Shown here one piece after another: positions 22,662-34,055 of a stretch of DNA of 64,000 nt. Source of the DNA: Calliopum simillimum. Its lineage: Eukaryota > Arthropoda > Insecta > Diptera > Lauxaniidae. The translations under genes and the position numbers were made by a program. The notes below the pieces were generated by a model. It was not told where the DNA came from and searched no databases. It saw nothing but the letters and a program-made list of their open reading frames with translations. Each line of letters starts with the position of its first letter. The stretch's first letter is position 1. The stretch spans positions 23,217,329-23,281,328 of the forward strand of contig OX638369.1 in NCBI GenBank assembly GCA_951812925.1, given 5' to 3'.

Positions 22662-23000
22662 GTGGGAGGCGCCACGCCCTCTTGACTGAATTCACTTAGC
22701 TTCTGCTCAGATATTGCACTGACTATTCCATGTATCTGTGCAAAGTTATCTTGAAAAACGTTTTCAGTACAGCATTTTGAAACTTTTGCTTATATGAGAG
22801 GTGCCACGGCAGCTTGTCCGAATTCAACTAGTTTTTTGTCAGAGCTTGCATTTACTGCTTTTAGTGTTTTAGTGGAATTTGGTTGAATTATCTCAAATAA
22901 CGCTTTCAGCATAACATTTTTCTTGTATGGGAGGTGCCTCGCCCTCTTTTTCGAATTCGCCTTGTTTTTGCTCAGAGCTTGTACTTACTATCCCTAGTAA
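22662..23000 (+). repeat. Three ~132-bp units with the GGNGCCACGCCCT motif
   Basis: Units start near 22667 (GGGAGGCGCCACGCCCT), 22799 (GAGAGGTGCCACGGCAG) and 22930 (GGGAGGTGCCTCGCCCT). Each continues with a GAATTC-like site, CTCAGAGCTTGCA-like text and GTTTTCAGCATAACATTTT. Same motif class as the arrays at 45.5 and 56.6 kb. Confidence 0.75.
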
Positions 23001-23030
23001 GTATGTGTATTTTGCTTGTATTATCGCCAG

Positions 23031-23136
23031 ACGGACGGACATGGCTATATCGACTATATACTTTTCCATACCTGCCTCGCCTCCTTCTCTGCGTTACAAA
23101 GGGAAGGACAAAGTGAATATCCATGTGTGTATGGTA
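23031..23136 (+). repeat. Dipteran GACGGACGGACATGGCT dispersed-repeat motif
   Basis: AGACGGACGGACATGGCTAT is followed by ATCGACTATATACTTT and a GCGTTACAAA block, then GTATGGTATAAA. I recognise this layout from many dispersed non-coding copies in fly genomes. It is not coding, although short frames cross it. Confidence 0.55.
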
Positions 23137-23454
23137 TAAAAAAACCAAAATAATCATTTTAGATGTATTTTTTGGTGCTGAATCCAAATCTGGCACCAAA
23201 ATTGCACTATCTTGTCAGGATTTTGAGATACCCTAACCTTAAAGTGCAAAAACACCATTTTTAGCTATTTTTGGAATATTGTAACAATGATAGTTTCTGG
23301 ACATAAGTCTTGATATGACATTTGAATAAACAAGTTTTGGCCTTCAAAACCTAGCTCACTTCAAGCTTGAGCGTAATGGCTTTAGTTACATCTAGTTTGT
23401 ACTTTAAAATAGACGTTATCAAATCAAGGACACGTCCACTTTTCATTTAGTCCG

Positions 23455-23860
23455 AAATTATTCGCCATTTTGTTTCGAAAAATTTTATTCAAAATTTGGA
23501 ATCAGTAAGCTTAAAAATACTCCCTAGCCACAATTTGGGCGCAATATAATCATTCATTTAGAAAACTGTGCGCCATTTTGGATCCACCATTTTGTTTTCA
23601 AAAAAATTTATCCAGCTCCCAGCCAAACATTTTTTTCTGATACAATCATTTTTTGAGAAAAATGTCCGCCATTTTGTTTCTAAAATACTTTATCCCGAAT
23701 TTTAAAAACCCTTCCCTCACAATTGTGTTGTGATATAATAATTTTTGATAAAATTGACCGCACTTTTGTTTCAGAAAGGTTGATCCCGAATTTGGAATCA
23801 ACAATCTCCAAAATGCCCCTACCTAAAATATAATCGTGCACTTTAGTCAAACCAACACTG
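23455..23860 (+). repeat. Degenerate ~100-bp tandem units with CGCCATTTTG
   Basis: About four diverged units, each with CGCCATTTTGTTTC, TTTATCCCGAATTTGGAATC-like text and ACAATTTGGGCGCAATATAATC-like text. Unit starts lie near 23461, 23571, 23668 and 23757. Confidence 0.6.
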
Positions 23861-23880
23861 AACTGTATCATCACATGCCC

Positions 23881-26279
23881 AACCTTTGAATTCGAAATCC
23901 CGCCAAAAATTGTCTCGATACTTCTAGCATTCACTAGGCGACATTCATTGATGGTCAAACAGTTTTTTCATTGTTGAAAATTTATTGCATGCTTTTAGGC
24001 TTTTTAAATATTGGAGACTCACTACAGTTAAATCCAATTAACTAGTGTTTGTAACATTGTGCAAACATTATCCTTTAAATTAATTTGTAGTCGTTGAACA
24101 CGAAAATCGCAGTCATTTATTTTGCTTGGGGCAATTCCCGAGATATTCGAAAAATAAATTTTTTTTTGGTTGTAACTTCATGTATATAAAAATATTTGGA
24201 GGACGCTTGGTCAGATCGAATTTGTTCTTTCACGATTATAGAGATAATGGCGCTTCTAACAATTATATCAATGATCATGATTTGATGAAAAGTGACTGAG
24301 TTGTAGAAGCAATAAGTTCGATTATATAGTATAATTCAAACAAAATACTTTATTTTTCGCTATAAATTATTGAAATTCATTTTAGCAAAATTGAATGAAA
24401 TTTAAAAAGTTATAAGACGTTGAGTAAAGTAAAGAAACTCATATATTCTGAAAAATTCAAATCTTTCGTATAATTGATCAGTAACATTTTTAACAAAGGA
24501 TGGTGAGGAATTGTTTAGAGCATCTACGAAATTTTCAATCTAGAGTTGAAAGCTAAAACAGTCCAAACGGTTTCTAAGGTCAAGTTGAATGAGTCATAAT
24601 ATGATCTGAATTCAACTAGAATACGGTCCAAGTCCAAGCCCAAAACAAAACCGCAGCTTAAGTGGTTAGCGCGTAATTGTCACCTTAGTATCCAAGCATC
24701 CTTAAACGCATATTGTATTAGTGCAAATTTTGAAAAGAGTTTTTTAGGGTAAAACATGACGAGAATGAGATTCTAAACATACATATCTACAAAATCATGA
24801 AAATTTTTCGCAAAACCTCACTTTTTACTTCTTCACGAACTTTTATGGCAAATGTGTCGTTGTATCTACTTCTACTACGTACGTTCAGCTCAGCTGTCAC
24901 CATCATTTCGCGCTGTCAAAGTTATAACAGTGCTATGCCATGCTGTGTGCTCTGTCCTTTATACCATAAAAGCGCATAAAAAGGACATACGCTCTAATGA
25001 CGTTCAGTTTTGCACCACAAAAGTCAGTGCAAAAGTAAAAATGAGAGCAGAAAAACCATGGAAAATCCTTAATCATGCACGGCTGGTGCTGCGCGCAACA
25101 TGCGGACCAGCAAAACTTTTTAACAGCAGCTTAAAAGTTCTCTGCATAAAGCTAAACTATGAATGAGAAAAAAAAAAAAGAAACGAAAAGTTAAATTACG
25201 TCACTTCACAGCGGCGTGAAATGTCCGGTGAACATTTTTTGGTACACGGCCAACATGAGTGTTTCTATGTTGCGCCTGTATCTGTATCTCCGCTCGGTCT
25301 AGTGTGTATGTTAGTTTATGTTTTGTATGTGTATTTTGCCGTATAAATGTATGTCAAGTGGTTTGTTCTGCACTTATCTGCTATGAGTTGATAAAAAGGA
25401 TTAGAGTCGTTTTTTTATTATGATATTTTAAATACACACAAAACTTTTATCTATGTATGCGGTTAAAAATTTGTTTCAGCAAAATTTTGTTAAAAGCTTT
25501 TTAGTGGTTTAATTTTTGAAATTTAATAAAAATAATTTAATCTGAAATTAATTGTAATTTCGTAATAAGCGTTTTTTCTTTTTTACAACTGGGGTATGCT
25601 CACTCTTTTGCTCTCCAGAATCTTGTGTGTAGCGTGATGCGCTTCAAATTGTCTTCTGGGAAAGCATTAGGGTTATTAATAAGACCGAAAGATTAATTTA
25701 AAGGCAGTCTCATGAACAACTATGGCATCAGGACTAGGATCTGAAGTTGGCAGTGAGAATTTTCTCGAAGGTTCGAGTAGCAACTATTTAAACCTAGAAT
25801 TTGTTTTCTGTTACATGCGCGAGATTCCTTCTATGCTATACATTATCCTTTTAGTCGTTTTCAGTTGTTGCTTTCGTTTGTTTCAGTACTTATTTTACGC
25901 TGATTGTTTGCTTCTTATGAGCCCGCACATTTCTGAGCCGTTTTTCGTATTTCATTTTCCACCTTGAATACACAATATCTTCAAAACTACAGAACTTACA
26001 GAAAAATAAATTGCAGCTTCGAATTAAGCGGCTCAAAATCAATATAAAAAGTTCAACATCTTAAATTTGAAAACACAAAATTTTATCATATTCAGGATTA
26101 CTTTCAAATATTTTCTGAACTGCATCAAATTTTATGTAGTGCGTATTAGCATCAAAGAGCACATTTTGATGCCATGGGAGCGCAATTCCAAGCAAATTTT
26201 TGTTTGTCATACAAATTTGAACCAGTCTTCCATAGACAAACCTTTATGTACCTTTTGGTAGTTGCTTTTGTTTATGTTT
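23881..26279. other. AT-rich non-coding stretch
   Basis: No gene. The frame at 24852-25166 and the one at 25722-25967 start with plausible ATGs. They show no domain, have Phe/Leu/Ser-rich low-complexity content, and I do not recognise them. Confidence 0.5.
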
Positions 26280-26350
26280 GTACCCATTAGGGCTGTTCAA
26301 AAGAAAAAAATTTTTCGAATTTCCAAGATATACTTTGGCATCACGATCTA

Positions 26351-26967
26351 CATCATGACAGAATATCCCAAAAAATATTTCAGATTTTTAAATTCATATT
26401 TAAAGGTGACTCAAAGCAGAAATATATTTTTATTATTTTTTTTTTTTTAGCATTAATTATAAAATGTTGTCAAACAATTTGAAAAATTTGTTTTAGAGTA
26501 ACTTAAAAACATTCATTTTGTTTGTTTTTTAATGAACTTTAAAACCTACGTTGTAATTTTGACAAAAAAAATTTTACACTTCTTAAAAAACGAAAAACTG
26601 CCCTAAGAAGGCGAAATTTTACGGTTTTTCAAAGAAAAAAGTCATCGTGCTTTAAACGAAATGAATATTTTTTAATTTACAAGATCTTATTCGAAAGAGC
26701 TCTTAAAAACCTTTAAGACAAGACATGTTAAGACTTTTTTGGGCCAGCAGGCTCGATGACATAACGTTTGAAACAATGTAATGCAGCCCTGTGAAAGGCA
26801 AAACGCTTTTTACTCAAGAGGGAGGCATCTTACAAAAAAGTGCCCATGGCATAAAATGCTTAAAATCATCCAAGGAACAAGTGTGAATTGTTTTGTTTTG
26901 CTTTGAGCCACCTTTAAATATGAATTTGAAAATCTGAAAATTTTTTTTGGGATATTCTGTCATGATG
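26351..26967. mobile_element. TA-flanked MITE nested in the hAT left arm
   Basis: Inverted ends of ~75 bp begin CATCATGACAGAATATCCCA and end in the reverse complement GGGATATTCTGTCATGATG. TA flanks both sides (26349-26350 and 26968-26969). Removing the element restores GATCTATAGAC, which matches GATCTACTAGAC in the intact right arm apart from one base. That confirms an insertion. The 617 bp have no coding potential. Tc1/mariner-type non-autonomous element. Confidence 0.85.
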
Positions 26968-27556
26968 TATAGACTAAGAGCCAGCGCTTGGCTGACCCTC
27001 CTCATAGTATCAAAGCTGAATTTTTTTGTGAGTGTTCTTCCAGTAGTAGGTATGAACATTTGTTCTAGTGAAATCCTGAGAGGTGGTGCTTACGTGATAT
27101 ATCGGTTGCAGAAGGTCGAGAAAAACGGATACATCTACAAAAAAATTAAGTGCCACAATTTTGTAGCTCAGCAAATTTCATATCGAAAAATTACGCTAAT
27201 TGTTTTCGTACGACCTATAGTTTAAGAGACATGGTCCAGTGAAATTGGACCTTCCGATCCAACATATAAAATCTATAATTTTTTTCCTTTAGTCGGTCTA
27301 TTTTATAGTTTCAAAGTATGCACCAAAATTCGAGACCAATTTCACAAAAAGTTATTCAGGCACAAAGGACGAGAAAATTGGTATCACCCTAACGCTTACT
27401 TCTACTATGACGTAGGCATAGCTATAGTTATTTCAAAATCAACTTTCAAAAAAACTGATTTTCTATACCTTTTGCAACCGATGTCTCGCGAAGGCACCTC
27501 CTCTCACGATTTCACTAAAACAAAAGTTAGAATTCCTTATTAGAAAAATAGAATAA

Positions 27557-28429
27557 CTTCGGGAAATGTGATATAGGCGGGTAGTGTGATATACCAGCAT
27601 ATTTCCTTAAATAAACAACTCTCGATTACGATTTTTTCGCCAACACCACAGTAACTGAAAAAGAAACGTGCTGCAAGTTTTTGAGTGCCCATCTTTATTT
27701 ATTCTGCCTTCTGTGTGGTAAAATCGATTTAAGCAGTGAATAAAAACTTTATTTGTGTGTGATTTATGCTAGGATCTAGCCTAAATTAAAATTGATATCA
27801 TAGCCGCAGTGTTAAATTCTGCTAGTGGGTGAATATACCTAACCATAAATCAATTGAATTTTTTATTTGCTGGCGTGTGTTTTTCAAAAATAACCTGATT
27901 GTTTTAAAACTGAAATTCGGGTAATGTGATATAGTGCACTTCTGGCACCGAAAATATTTGATGTTCCACTTGCAATGCAAAATGTTTGGCACGATGGTCT
28001 TTTGGCCCAAATCTAAATCGTTTTTCCTTATAAACAATTTGTTGGTCCAACATTTTTATATAAAGGTCACAGTTTTTCAGAAAAATGAGCTAAAGCTCAG
28101 CTTACTAATGTTTATCACTCCTTACCTGAAGTAAAAGTTCCACAACTAAACTTTCTTTATAACACGATGATTTTTTTGCCGAAAATGTAATTTGTTGGGA
28201 TATGGGATATGGTATATCACATTATTCGCCAATTTTATTTTTTAACTTTTTTTGCCTTTTTTCAATTTTGGTTGAAATATCTTAAGATTGGCTCACGCTA
28301 AAGAACTCCAAAATCAAAATATACTGCACAATACATCAATAAAACATAATATATAAAGTGATAGCAGCTATGCTTTGAAAACTACGTGTTATTTAAAAAA
28401 CAAAAATGCCTATATCACATTACCCGAAC
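27557..28429. mobile_element. Non-autonomous element with GGGTAATGTGATATA repeats, nested in the hAT centre
   Basis: The ends CTTCGGGAAATGTGATATAGG and CCTATATCACATTACCCGAAC are inverted with two mismatches. Flanks ATAA (27553-27556) and TTAA (28430-28433) may be a degraded TTAA duplication as used by piggyBac-like elements, but this is not certain. The interior repeats the end motif: GGGTAGTGTGATATACC near 27580, GGGTAATGTGATATAGTGCA near 27918 and GGTATATCACATTATTCGCC near 28211. No transposase. Confidence 0.7.
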
Positions 28430-29125
28430 TTAATATACCCACAAAAAAATTCAGCCATGATTCTATGACGTAGGCGTAGTTAGAGTACTTTGAAAATCAA
28501 CATTCATTTACTATGAGCACTTGTATGCGAAAAATACCTTAAAATAGGATATCTCCTAAGCTACGAAAACAATTTGCACCACTTTTTGATATGAAATTTT
28601 CTGAGCTACAAAATTGTGGAGCACCATTTTTTGTAGAAATAAGCGTTAACGAGATTCTAATTTTCTCGACCTTTGGGCCTGAATAACTTTTTGTACGACA
28701 GTGAAATTGGTCTCGAGTTTTGGTGCATACTTTGAAACTATAAAATAGACCGACTAAAGGAAAAAAATTATGGATTTTATATGTTGGATTGAAAAGTCCA
28801 ATTTCACTGGACCACATCTCCTAAACTATGGGTCGTACGAAAACAATTAGCGTCATTTTTCGATCTGAACCGTTAGCGAGATATTTGCAAAAAACTGTTT
28901 TTCTCGACCTTTTGCACCCGATATCTCACGTAGGCACCCCCTGTCAGGATTTCACTAGAACAAAAGTTTATACCTACTATTCGAAGAACACTCACAAAAA
29001 AATTCAGCTTTGATACTATGAGGAGGGTCAGCCAAGCGCTGGCTCTCCGTCTAGTAGATCGTGATGCCAAAGTATATCTTGGAAATTCGAAATTTTTTTT
29101 TTTTTTGAACAGCCCTAGTATCCAT

Positions 29126-29504
29126 TTTAGGTTGATTGTTTGATTCTGAAAATGGCTGCATGTCTCTAGGCTGTTTCATTTAAAATACATGCTTAATTCC
29201 AACGAAATTTTGTAGATGATACGTTAAACGATTTTTCAGTAGATGGTGCTGAGGATTATCAGAAATTGCGCTTCATTCTAACCATTATAGATGACACTGT
29301 TGTACTTAAAAGATTGTTTTTTTTTTTAAAATATTTTTAAAATCCACATATGTATATGTGGGTAAACTTCCAAAAAATGTACCAAAACATTCCTTTTTAT
29401 GTCCCCACCTATTTTTTTATTTTTTTATAACTTGAAGGTATAGAATATAATGACCTGAACCTCTGGAACATTTTTAAAAAAATGAACATAAACTTTCAGG
29501 GTTG
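29126..29504. other. Non-coding spacer
   Basis: AT-rich, nothing recognised. Confidence 0.5.
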
Positions 29505-30115
29505 CCATATGTTTTTTTTTAGTTTCTCTTAAGCAATATATTTAAAAAATTAAAACAAAATTTTAATCTAAAAACGCTTAAATAAACTTTAGAAAAATCC
29601 CACATAAATTTTGAGATGGTTGTTTTCGAAAACTTATTTTAAATCTTCTTTTTTTTACGTTCGCCATTATAATTTCATACTAAGAAATAATAGTTTACAT
29701 CGTTAAAAATTGATCGACGCTTAAGTCGTTAAAAACTCATCGAACCGAAATTTGGTTTAAACAAAACTAAAAAAACCTGGTGGTAACCCTGAAATTTTTT
29801 GCGCAATTTCAAAAAGGTTTACCTGAGCTTATTAAGACTAAATTTAAATTTTTATTTCTTAAAAAAATGGTTTAAGCAAAAGTTACAAATAAAAAAAATT
29901 CTGGTGGCAACACCGAAAGTTTTGTAAAATTTTAAAAAAGTTTATCTGAGCGTTTCTGAAACCAAAAATATCAATTTACTAAAAAAAATAAGAAATATAT
30001 AATATTATATTTTCGAACATAACCAGGTGGCAACCCTAAAAATTTATATTGAATTTTTAAAAAGTTTATTTATGTGTTTTAAGACAAAATTTTTATTTTT
30101 ATTTTTTAAATAAAT
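29505..30115. repeat. Degenerate ~120-bp tandem units with the GGTGGCAACCCT motif
   Basis: CCTGGTGGTAACCCTGAAAT near 29777, CTGGTGGCAACACCGAAAG near 29901 and CCAGGTGGCAACCCTAAAAA near 30024 each precede AATTTTTAAAAAGTTTATCTGAG-like text and end in TTTAAGCAAAA. An inverted copy of the motif (CAGGGTTGCCATA) lies near 29500. Confidence 0.65.
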
Positions 30116-30164
30116 AGTTTAAGCAAAACCAACAACAAATAAACTAAGTGGGGGTTTATTAAAC

Positions 30165-30260
30165 GGAGAATGATGAAATGTTGCAAAACGTCGCAGAATG
30201 ATGAAACGGAGGATGATGAAATGGATAATGATGAAACGGAGAATGACGAAATGTTGCAAA
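30165..30260 (+). repeat. Short GAATGATGAAAC minisatellite
   Basis: Roughly five units of 15-18 bp (GGAGAATGATGAAATG, GCAGAATGATGAAACG, GGAGGATGATGAAATG and so on). A single further unit lies near 30396. Confidence 0.7.
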
Positions 30261-33200
30261 AACATTAATATCACAATGAAAATAGCATTCTTTTTCAAAA
30301 AATGAAACTGGTGGATAGCCCCTGTGATTGTTTATTGTTTTACTCATATTAAGATGAAATAATATGTTTAGTAACATAAGAAAAAACTTACGCGGAGAAT
30401 GATGAACACTTGTGTTCTTTACAAAATTGTTTAACTTTTTTAAAAAATAAACTCACAAACACTCACTATCGAAAAACCAAAACTGAATGAGCTTAAAATA
30501 CACCTCTTTTTCTTCACTTTCAGTTTTCTATTTGCTCAATATTTAAAAAATTTACAATTAGAATAAGAAAACGGGCCAAATTCCATGGTTGTCAATTCTA
30601 TGTAAAAAAAAACTTTGAAGAGTTAAGACAGAAGAATAGCAGCTGAAATATATACTTATATATACAAACAATGTCGCATAAGTTTTTTTTAGAAAATAAG
30701 TAACATGCAAAACGAGCAAATTAAGTGCACTAAGAAGCGGCTAGGAACAGGATGGAGAATGAGTTTTTAACACTTTGTGTTATAATTTCAAAGTAAAATA
30801 TTAAAAATGATTTGTTTTCAAGCAATTCGTATAGAAGCTGTGGTTAAATATCTTTATTAAAAAGTTAAAATATCAAATTTTAAATTTAAGCATGGTTTTG
30901 AGCCTTGGGACATTGAATGGTACATTTTTTGGAGACTCACCCATGTATCACCAACATTTGACACCCAACATTTAAAGCCAAACTTTCTTGCAGATTTGCT
31001 GCTAAAGCAACTGCTCAAGTTTCGATTTATGTGCTTTATGTCACAGGTAAATGGATTTTACATGTTTATAGATAAAAACATAAAATCACATTACAACAAA
31101 AGCAAAAGAAAAAAAAAACAACAACCGAAAAATAAAACACAACAAAACCAAAAAAAAACAACAAAAAAAACTGAATACGAAAACCATAGGATAGTAAGCA
31201 CAAAATGTCATTGTATAGCACCTGGAGAACTGATATCATATGAAGTGTGACAGGAAGTAGAGAGCAAAAAAAAAAAAGAGCGCAGCTTGATGACAGGAAA
31301 CGGAAGTATGAAAAAAGCTAACGCTGCTTAGGCAGCGGCTTTGTATTGTGGCGGCGTGAAAATTTAATTCAATGTAAAATTTCGATTTAAATGCAAAATA
31401 CTAAAATGATATAATGAAACAGAAATGAAAAAGAAAATTTGCCAATTTTCATAAAACATTAAAATCAAAAACAAATTGCCAAAAAATATTTAGCTGTCAA
31501 AATTGACAAGTAAACCTTTTAACCTTGAGTTGAAGCTTTGTTTATGAGCGCAGCGTAAATTGTTCACTTTTACGTTGCCTACATTAAGGCGCATATACTA
31601 CGCGTATACCTGCTGTGGCGCATAATTTAGCTTGCAAGCCGATATGGCTGTTTAATATGCGCGCTGTATGTGGTGTTTTGAACAGAAGCAAAAAAAAAAA
31701 AGGAGAAATATTAAAAAAAAACTAAGAAAAAACATAAAAATAAAGCAGAAAAATCCATCATTTTGCATGTCGCTTCAACTGTGTAAATACTCTGCACCTT
31801 TTACAAAATTAAAGATTTTTTTTTCATTTTATTCTGCTAACCCTCAGCGCAAAAATATATAAGTCCTTTTATATTACATGTTACCTCGAGCAAAATTAAA
31901 ATTACATAACTGTTGTTTGTTGTTATTTTGCTTTACTGCCATTTTTGTAGTAAGATTTTTTTTTTATTTTTTTATTTTATTTTGATGTATCGGTTTTTAT
32001 TTTTACTGCCGAAAAATTCGTTACGATTTGATTTTCCGCACAATTTTTGGCATTTTTCTTTTTTGGTATTCAACATTAATCCCAGCGAGATTTTATTCCA
32101 ATCCACGCATAACAGTTCATGTGACTCATATTCAGTACATAGCACTCACCTGAACATACATGTGTAGGCTGTAAAGGAAATATTTTGACCCAGGGGTAAG
32201 GTTTCAAGGGATATTTTTTGGTGAGGGGTTTTAAAATCAATAATTGATCCTAGAATCGCCCATTGGTCAAAATTTGAACACAAATGTAGTAAATAATTTT
32301 GGTACTTTTTGGATAGTTTAAGTATTTTTTTTGCTATTTGGTACAAAATCGAAAAGCTAATTTATCATCACTGGTACCGTGACACATGTGAAACGAATAA
32401 AAAAAAAAAAAAAAAATACAAAAAACTTGAAGTAAGTGTCAGTCAGCTTTCTGTCTTTCTCTAGTGCTGTATCCTCTTTTCAGCTCTGTATAACCGCGTA
32501 TTTTGTCGTTGTTAATATTGAAAAATTTGCATATAATTTTACCTTTCTTAATGGCCAAATATTAAAATAATTTTAGCTTTGTGCGTATTTACACACAAAT
32601 ACCTTTCTAATGGTGTATAATTCAAAGTTGTGCACCATTTCTAACGTAGTAAAAAAGGTAGGACAAATTTTTGTCTTGCGTATTAATATATAGATAAGCG
32701 TACAACTCAAAGCAAATTTCGAATATTCTTAGTTGAAGGGAAGCAAATAGCAGTAAACACAAGGTACAAAAGAGTACATAAAATGGGTACAGAAACAAAA
32801 GCAACTATCAGCTAAGTGAATCGTAGGTAATAATACGAGATGTGACAAGAAAGTTTGCAGTTTGAACTTTACGTATATAATACAAAAATAGCAAGTTTGA
32901 GTAATTTTCTTCCTACGAAAAGGTTTTCATAAATGAAGGTTCAAGAAGGTTCAAGAAGGTTCCAATTACTTCCTTGATATGCACTTTCACTACGATGTGC
33001 AATACGAAATTTTGAATTAAATCTCGATAATTGGTCTTGGTTAAATTGTGGTCGCTGATTCCGAATCTGGCAAACATTTTTCTCTATCATGTCTGTGATA
33101 CGATTTATCTTTGCCTTATAGTGAAGAACTTGATATTTTCAGATATATGGCATACATATCTCAGAAAGTAATATTTCAAATGGAAAAATTGAAGAATTAG

Positions 33201-33660
33201 TTTGATTAGGAAGATTAGTACCTTTCGATGCCGATGGTAAAAGTGAACTACTTTTTTTCCAGAATATAAGCCATACGTCTGAAAGTTGCTTTTTCTACAC
33301 TTCAAATTAAACAAAAAAAAAAAAAAAAAGGTACAGATATACTATTTTACATTTTTTTTTCTCTCAGTTTATGGCATAATTTTTCCGGAGGGCAAATTTA
33401 AATTTTAAGCCGATATGAATAAATCACAATATCCGGTTTTTCAAGTTGTTTTTCTAAAGAACTACAAGTTCAAATCACTGAGAGCAATACCCTAAACTAC
33501 ATAACTTATTTGCACCTTGGAAAAGATTTCTTTTGAAGATTGAATTGGAAAACTTTGAAAAAAAATATTTATTTTATTATGCGTTTTTTAGCACAGTGTT
33601 CCAAAACTAGGGGCTTACAGTGAAAACAACTATTCTTTTGAAAAATTGTTTTATATTTTT
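30261..33660. other. AT-rich non-coding stretch
   Basis: No gene. It contains A-rich runs at 31107-31172 and ~31690-31740 and poly-A/T runs near 32399 and 33310. Lys/Asn/Gln-rich short frames over these runs are composition artefacts. Confidence 0.5.
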
Positions 33661-33840
33661 GAAAAATTGCCATATCTCGAAAACTGTAACTCAAATTAAA
33701 AATAAATTTGTTTTGTATTTTAGAAAAATTGCCATAACTCGAAAACCGGAACTCAAATAAAAAGTTAAAAAAAGTGTTTTACATTTCAGAAAAATTACCA
33801 TAACTCCGAAACCGTAACTCAAAATTTTATTTTTTGTTCA
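33661..33840 (+). repeat. Three ~60-bp tandem units (GAAAAATTGCCATAACTCGAAAAC)
   Basis: Units at about 33660, 33721 and 33787 share AGAAAAATTGCCATAACTCG then AAACCGTAACTCAAA. Divergence is moderate. Confidence 0.75.
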
Positions 33841-33921
33841 AATAACTTTCATATGACACCATTATTTTTGAAATACATAAAGGACTTCCCACCAAATATG
33901 TTTGAATCTTCCCCCAATTTG

Positions 33922-34055
33922 GGGGATTCCTTTTAACGTATAAAAGCCTCGAAAACCTCGTAAAGTCGTAAAACTGTCAAAGTTTGTATTGATTTTGACA
34001 ACTTTTACGAGTTTATGAGGTTTTTGAGGCTTTTACACGTTTAAAGGAATCTCCC
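33922..34055. repeat. Long hairpin-forming inverted repeat (~60-bp arms)
   Basis: GGGGATTCCTTTTAACGTAT...CTGTCAAA pairs with TTTGACAAC...ACACGTTTAAAGGAATCTCCC around a ~12-nt loop (GTTTGTATTGAT). The arms match with a few mismatches. A further near-palindrome, CCCCCAATTTGGGGG, sits at 33911-33925. It could be a tiny MITE or a structured RNA locus. No flanking duplication is evident. Confidence 0.75.

Larger units (their letters stand above)
22407..23880. repeat. Composite dispersed-repeat block flanked by direct repeats
   Basis: The block is bounded by near-identical direct repeats, TGCACTTCAGTCAAGCCAAC at 22407 and TGCACTTTAGTCAAACCAAC near 23845. Both continue as ACTGAACT. Inside are the GGTGCCACGCCC array, a GACGGACGGACATGGCT motif and a CGCCATTTTG array. 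It could be one repeat family or a chance cluster. Confidence 0.45.
26288..29117. mobile_element. hAT-type fold-back element with 8-bp target duplication and two nested insertions
   Basis: The ends are TAGGGCTGTTCAA (26288) and TTGAACAGCCCTA (ending 29117). They are flanked by GTACCCAT (26280-26287) and GTATCCAT (29118-29125). This is an 8-bp duplication with one mismatch that fits the hAT preference nTnnnnAn. Long inverted arms (26288-26350 plus 26968-27395 against ~28640-29117) make it a fold-back. No transposase is present. A 617-bp TA-flanked element sits in the left arm and an 873-bp element near the centre. A third, direct copy of part of the arm flanks the central insertion (27440-27550 and 28430-28520). 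Confidence 0.85.
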
